This document shows positions 44,114 to 46,174 of a DNA stretch of 46,174 nucleotides, one piece after another (position 1 is the stretch's first letter; every line of letters begins with the position of its first letter). Both the position numbers and the translations under genes were made by a program. Source of the DNA: CAMCHP01 sp036835325. GTDB taxonomy: Bacteria > Bacteroidota > Bacteroidia > Flavobacteriales_D > Sanyastnellaceae. Location of the stretch: the NCBI GenBank assembly GCA_036835325.1, contig DAITMF010000028.1, positions 1-46,174 of the forward strand, read 5' to 3'. Below the pieces are notes generated by a model. It made no database searches, was not told the origin of the DNA, and saw nothing but the letters and a program-made list of their open reading frames with translations.

Positions 44114-45649
44114 ATGGCAAGGTCATTGATTTGTTTTTTTGGATGGATGTGCATGCTGCTCGTTGCTACGTCCGCATGGTCGCAAGAGAAACGTCCGGTC
44201 GAAATCCTCAACGTCGATGACCACCTGTTCGATGACCGCATCAGCGATGCTGAACGTCTCATCGGGAATGTTCGCCTGCGGTACGAAAACTCCATTCTCA
44301 CATGCGACAGCGCGTACAAATTTCCGAATGGAAACTTTGACGCCTACAGCAGTGTGCATGTGACCAAAGGCGACACGCTTCAACTGTTTGGCGACTTCTT
44401 AAGCATCGTGAAAGGAGAAAATGAAGTGGTTCTGCGCGACAACATCCGTTTGATCGACAAAGACATGACCCTCACGACCAATGACCTTGTGTACGACCTC
44501 ACAACCGGAAAAGCACGCTACGTGAACGGGGGCACCATCCTCTCCAAGCAAAACAACAATGTTCTCACCAGCAAGGTGGGCGTATACGATAAGCAAACAG
44601 AGTTCTTCAGTTTCAGAAAAAACGTGGTGCTGAAAAACCCCGAGTATACCATTGCGTCAGATACGCTTCGCTACCACAACCTGACTGAAATTGCCTACGT
44701 TGAAGGCCCCACGCTCATCACTACAAAAGAAAGCACCATCACGTGCAAGCAAGGCTGGTTCAACACCCGCACCGAAGAAAGCCGCTTTTCGCGCGGTGCT
44801 GAAGTGCTTTCGGGAACCAACATCTTGCGTGGTGATAGCTTGGTGTTTGACAACCGTCGCAACTACGGCGAGGTGTTTCGCAACGTGTTCATGCGCGATA
44901 CGACCAGCAATTATTACATCACAGGCCACTACGGCTGGCACGATGAAGCGCAGTTGCGGTCATTGGTCACCGACTCTGCGATGATGGTGCAAGTGATGGA
45001 CGATGATAGCCTGTTCTTACACGGCGATACCCTCAGAGCAGTACCTGACTCACTGCAACGCCGAAAAGTTCTCGCTTACCACCATGTGAAATTCTTCAAA
45101 TCAGACTTGCAAGGCAAATGCGACTCTTTGGTATTTGCTGAGCAAGACTCAACCATCCGGATGTTTTTTGACCCAATACTGTGGTCAGATGAAAACCAGA
45201 TTTCGGGAAAGATGATTGAACTCTTGCTGTACGACAGTGAAATTCATCGCCTTGACATCGAGAGCGAAGCCTTGGTTGTGTCAGAAGAAGGGCCTGAGCG
45301 CTACAACCAAATCGCAGGCCGCGAATTGGTGGGTTTTTTCCGCAACAGTAAACTGCACCGCATCGACGTTGACGGCAACAGCCAAGTCGTGTACTACCCT
45401 GAAGGTAGCACACCGGGGTCATCGGTAGGAGTAAATCGCGCCGATTGCTCAGGCCTGACCATTTTTGTTGACGACAACCGCATTACCAAAGTGGTAATGC
45501 GCGGGTCACCAACGGGCGGCTTGCACCCTTTGAGCAAAGCCGCGCCGGGCGACCGCACATTGGAACGTTTTTTCTGGGACGACACCAATCGGCCGGCCAA
45601 CCGACAGGAAATCTTTTACAAAGCCTCACCACCAACAGCCACCGACTGA
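44114..45649 (+). CDS. OstA/LptA-like exported protein
   Basis: A 511-residue exported protein: a signal peptide at about 1-23 (ICFFGWMCMLLVATSAWSQ), then beta-rich repeats of the OstA/LptA type, with phrases such as VRLRYENSILTCDSAYKF, FDAYSSVHVTKGDTLQLFGD, LTTNDLVYDLTTGKARYVNGG and ITGHYGWHDEAQLRSLVTDS. These form a beta-jellyroll channel that carries LPS across the periplasm. Bacteroidota commonly have such long OstA-like proteins in place of short LptA. It could serve export of LPS that carries the glycan made in the first region (inference). The gene is 19 bases after purA; its 3' end overlaps the convergent glyA by 34 bases. Confidence 0.88.
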   Translation: MARSLICFFGWMCMLLVATSAWSQEKRPVEILNVDDHLFDDRISDAERLIGNVRLRYENSILTCDSAYKFPNGNFDAYSSVHVTKGDTLQLFGDFLSIVKGENEVVLRDNIRLIDKDMTLTTNDLVYDLTTGKARYVNGGTILSKQNNNVLTSKVGVYDKQTEFFSFRKNVVLKNPEYTIASDTLRYHNLTEIAYVEGPTLITTKESTITCKQGWFNTRTEESRFSRGAEVLSGTNILRGDSLVFDNRRNYGEVFRNVFMRDTTSNYYITGHYGWHDEAQLRSLVTDSAMMVQVMDDDSLFLHGDTLRAVPDSLQRRKVLAYHHVKFFKSDLQGKCDSLVFAEQDSTIRMFFDPILWSDENQISGKMIELLLYDSEIHRLDIESEALVVSEEGPERYNQIAGRELVGFFRNSKLHRIDVDGNSQVVYYPEGSTPGSSVGVNRADCSGLTIFVDDNRITKVVMRGSPTGGLHPLSKAAPGDRTLERFFWDDTNRPANRQEIFYKASPPTATD

Positions 45650-46174
45650 TCGGCATCGGCGAAGAGCGGGTAGGCCGACATCTTGGCCTTCACTTCGGCG
45701 GCAATGCGCGCAAGTTCAGTCTCGTTGGAGCGTGAAACAATGGCGCGGTCAATCCAGTCGGCAACCACCGCCATGTCATCGATGCCCATTCCTCGTGTCG
45801 TGATTGCTGCAGTGCCCACACGAATCCCGGAGGTCACAAACGGTGATCGTTCATCAAACGGCACCATGTTCTTGTTAACGGTAATGTGTGCTTTGCCAAG
45901 GGCGAGGTCGGCATCTTTGCCGGTGACCTCTTTGTTGCGCAGGTCGATGAGCATCAAGTGGTTGTCAGTACCCCCTGAAATAAGCTGATAGCCGCGATCA
46001 TTCAATGCTTCGGCCAGTGCTTGTGCATTTTCAATTATGCGACGCGTGTAGGCTTTGAATTCAGGTTGGAGCGCTTCACCAAAGGCCACCGCTTTCGCTG
46101 CGATGACATGTTCCAACGGACCGCCTTGCATGCCCGGAAACACCGCCGAATCAAGCAAAGATGAAAACGATTTG
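45616..46174 (-). CDS. glyA: Serine hydroxymethyltransferase (3' part; 5' end outside window)
   Basis: The C-terminal about 186 residues of SHMT, the PLP enzyme that converts serine and tetrahydrofolate to glycine and methylene-tetrahydrofolate. SAVFPGMQGGPLEHVIAAKAVAFGEAL follows the PLP-lysine region in the family, and SGGTDNHLMLIDLRNKEVTGKDAD, KNMVPFDERSPFVTSGIRVGTAAITTRG are canonical. The frame is open to the window edge (46174), where KSFSS precedes this; the PLP lysine and the start lie beyond. Its stop at 45616 lies inside the end of the convergent OstA-like gene. Confidence 0.96.
   Translation of the reverse strand, partial: KSFSSLLDSAVFPGMQGGPLEHVIAAKAVAFGEALQPEFKAYTRRIIENAQALAEALNDRGYQLISGGTDNHLMLIDLRNKEVTGKDADLALGKAHITVNKNMVPFDERSPFVTSGIRVGTAAITTRGMGIDDMAVVADWIDRAIVSRSNETELARIAAEVKAKMSAYPLFADADQSVAVGGEAL

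Noticed and set aside
43630..44319. A 229-codon antisense frame across the purA-ostA junction
   Set aside because: Covers two well-supported genes and shows no motif of its own.

Overview
The window looks like a contig piece from a Bacteroidota bacterium, most likely of the Flavobacteriales (Cryomorphaceae-like). The evidence is direct: two secreted proteins carry type IX secretion system (T9SS) sorting domains, one type A and one type B gliding-associated. A PorG/DUF6089-like beta-barrel is present, many genes are preceded by the Bacteroidota -7 element TAnnTTTG, and Shine-Dalgarno sites are scarce. Genus and species cannot be assigned. Base composition is near 50-55% GC, with an AT-rich patch at 3.7-5.5 kb.

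Region 1 (1-25.7 kb) is a large surface-glycan locus. The first plus-strand run (1-6.9 kb) encodes a PtmA-like SDR (5' truncated), a methyltransferase, a NeuB-family nonulosonate synthase, an M28-fold DUF4910 enzyme, an ABC exporter and a GT-B-like transferase. A T9SS cargo protein (6976-8697) and a second transferase-like membrane protein (8911-10254) follow. A minus-strand block (15332 to 10260) encodes a GT4, a PIG-L deacetylase, an SpsF-type cytidylyltransferase, a second and divergent NeuB, a TylF-like methyltransferase and a KdsC-like phosphatase. The plus strand then resumes (15.4-25.7 kb) with two GT4s, an acyltransferase 3, a Wzy-like polymerase, a sugar epimerase, an AsnB-type amidotransferase, another GT4, a WcaF-like acetyltransferase and a GT2. 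A strong hairpin terminator at 25727-25754 closes the locus. Together these could make, activate, modify, assemble and export a glycan containing one or two sialic-acid-like (nonulosonic) sugars.

Region 2 (25.8-30.1 kb) has the PorG-like protein, a nitronate-monooxygenase-family flavoenzyme and a 712-residue type B T9SS cargo protein.

Region 3 (30.2-38.4 kb) has guaB, then three consecutive periplasmic parvulin/SurA-type folding factors (the middle one a lipoprotein with a degenerate parvulin-like region), then a MoxR ATPase. Converging on MoxR is a two-gene minus-strand unit made of an HTTM membrane protein and a DUF5819-like partner.

Region 4 (38.4-46.2 kb) is housekeeping: fumarylacetoacetase, bifunctional Rel/SpoT, a Fur-family regulator, a STAS protein, PurA and an OstA/LptA-like protein in one direction. 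They converge on the 3' part of glyA, which runs off the window end.

No rRNA, tRNA, CRISPR array, insertion sequence or phage gene was recognised. No gap between genes exceeds about 215 bases. The most unusual parts are the double-NeuB glycan locus with its DUF4910 enzyme and embedded T9SS cargo gene, and the HTTM/DUF5819 pair. All functional statements rest on reading motifs and gene order, without database searches.
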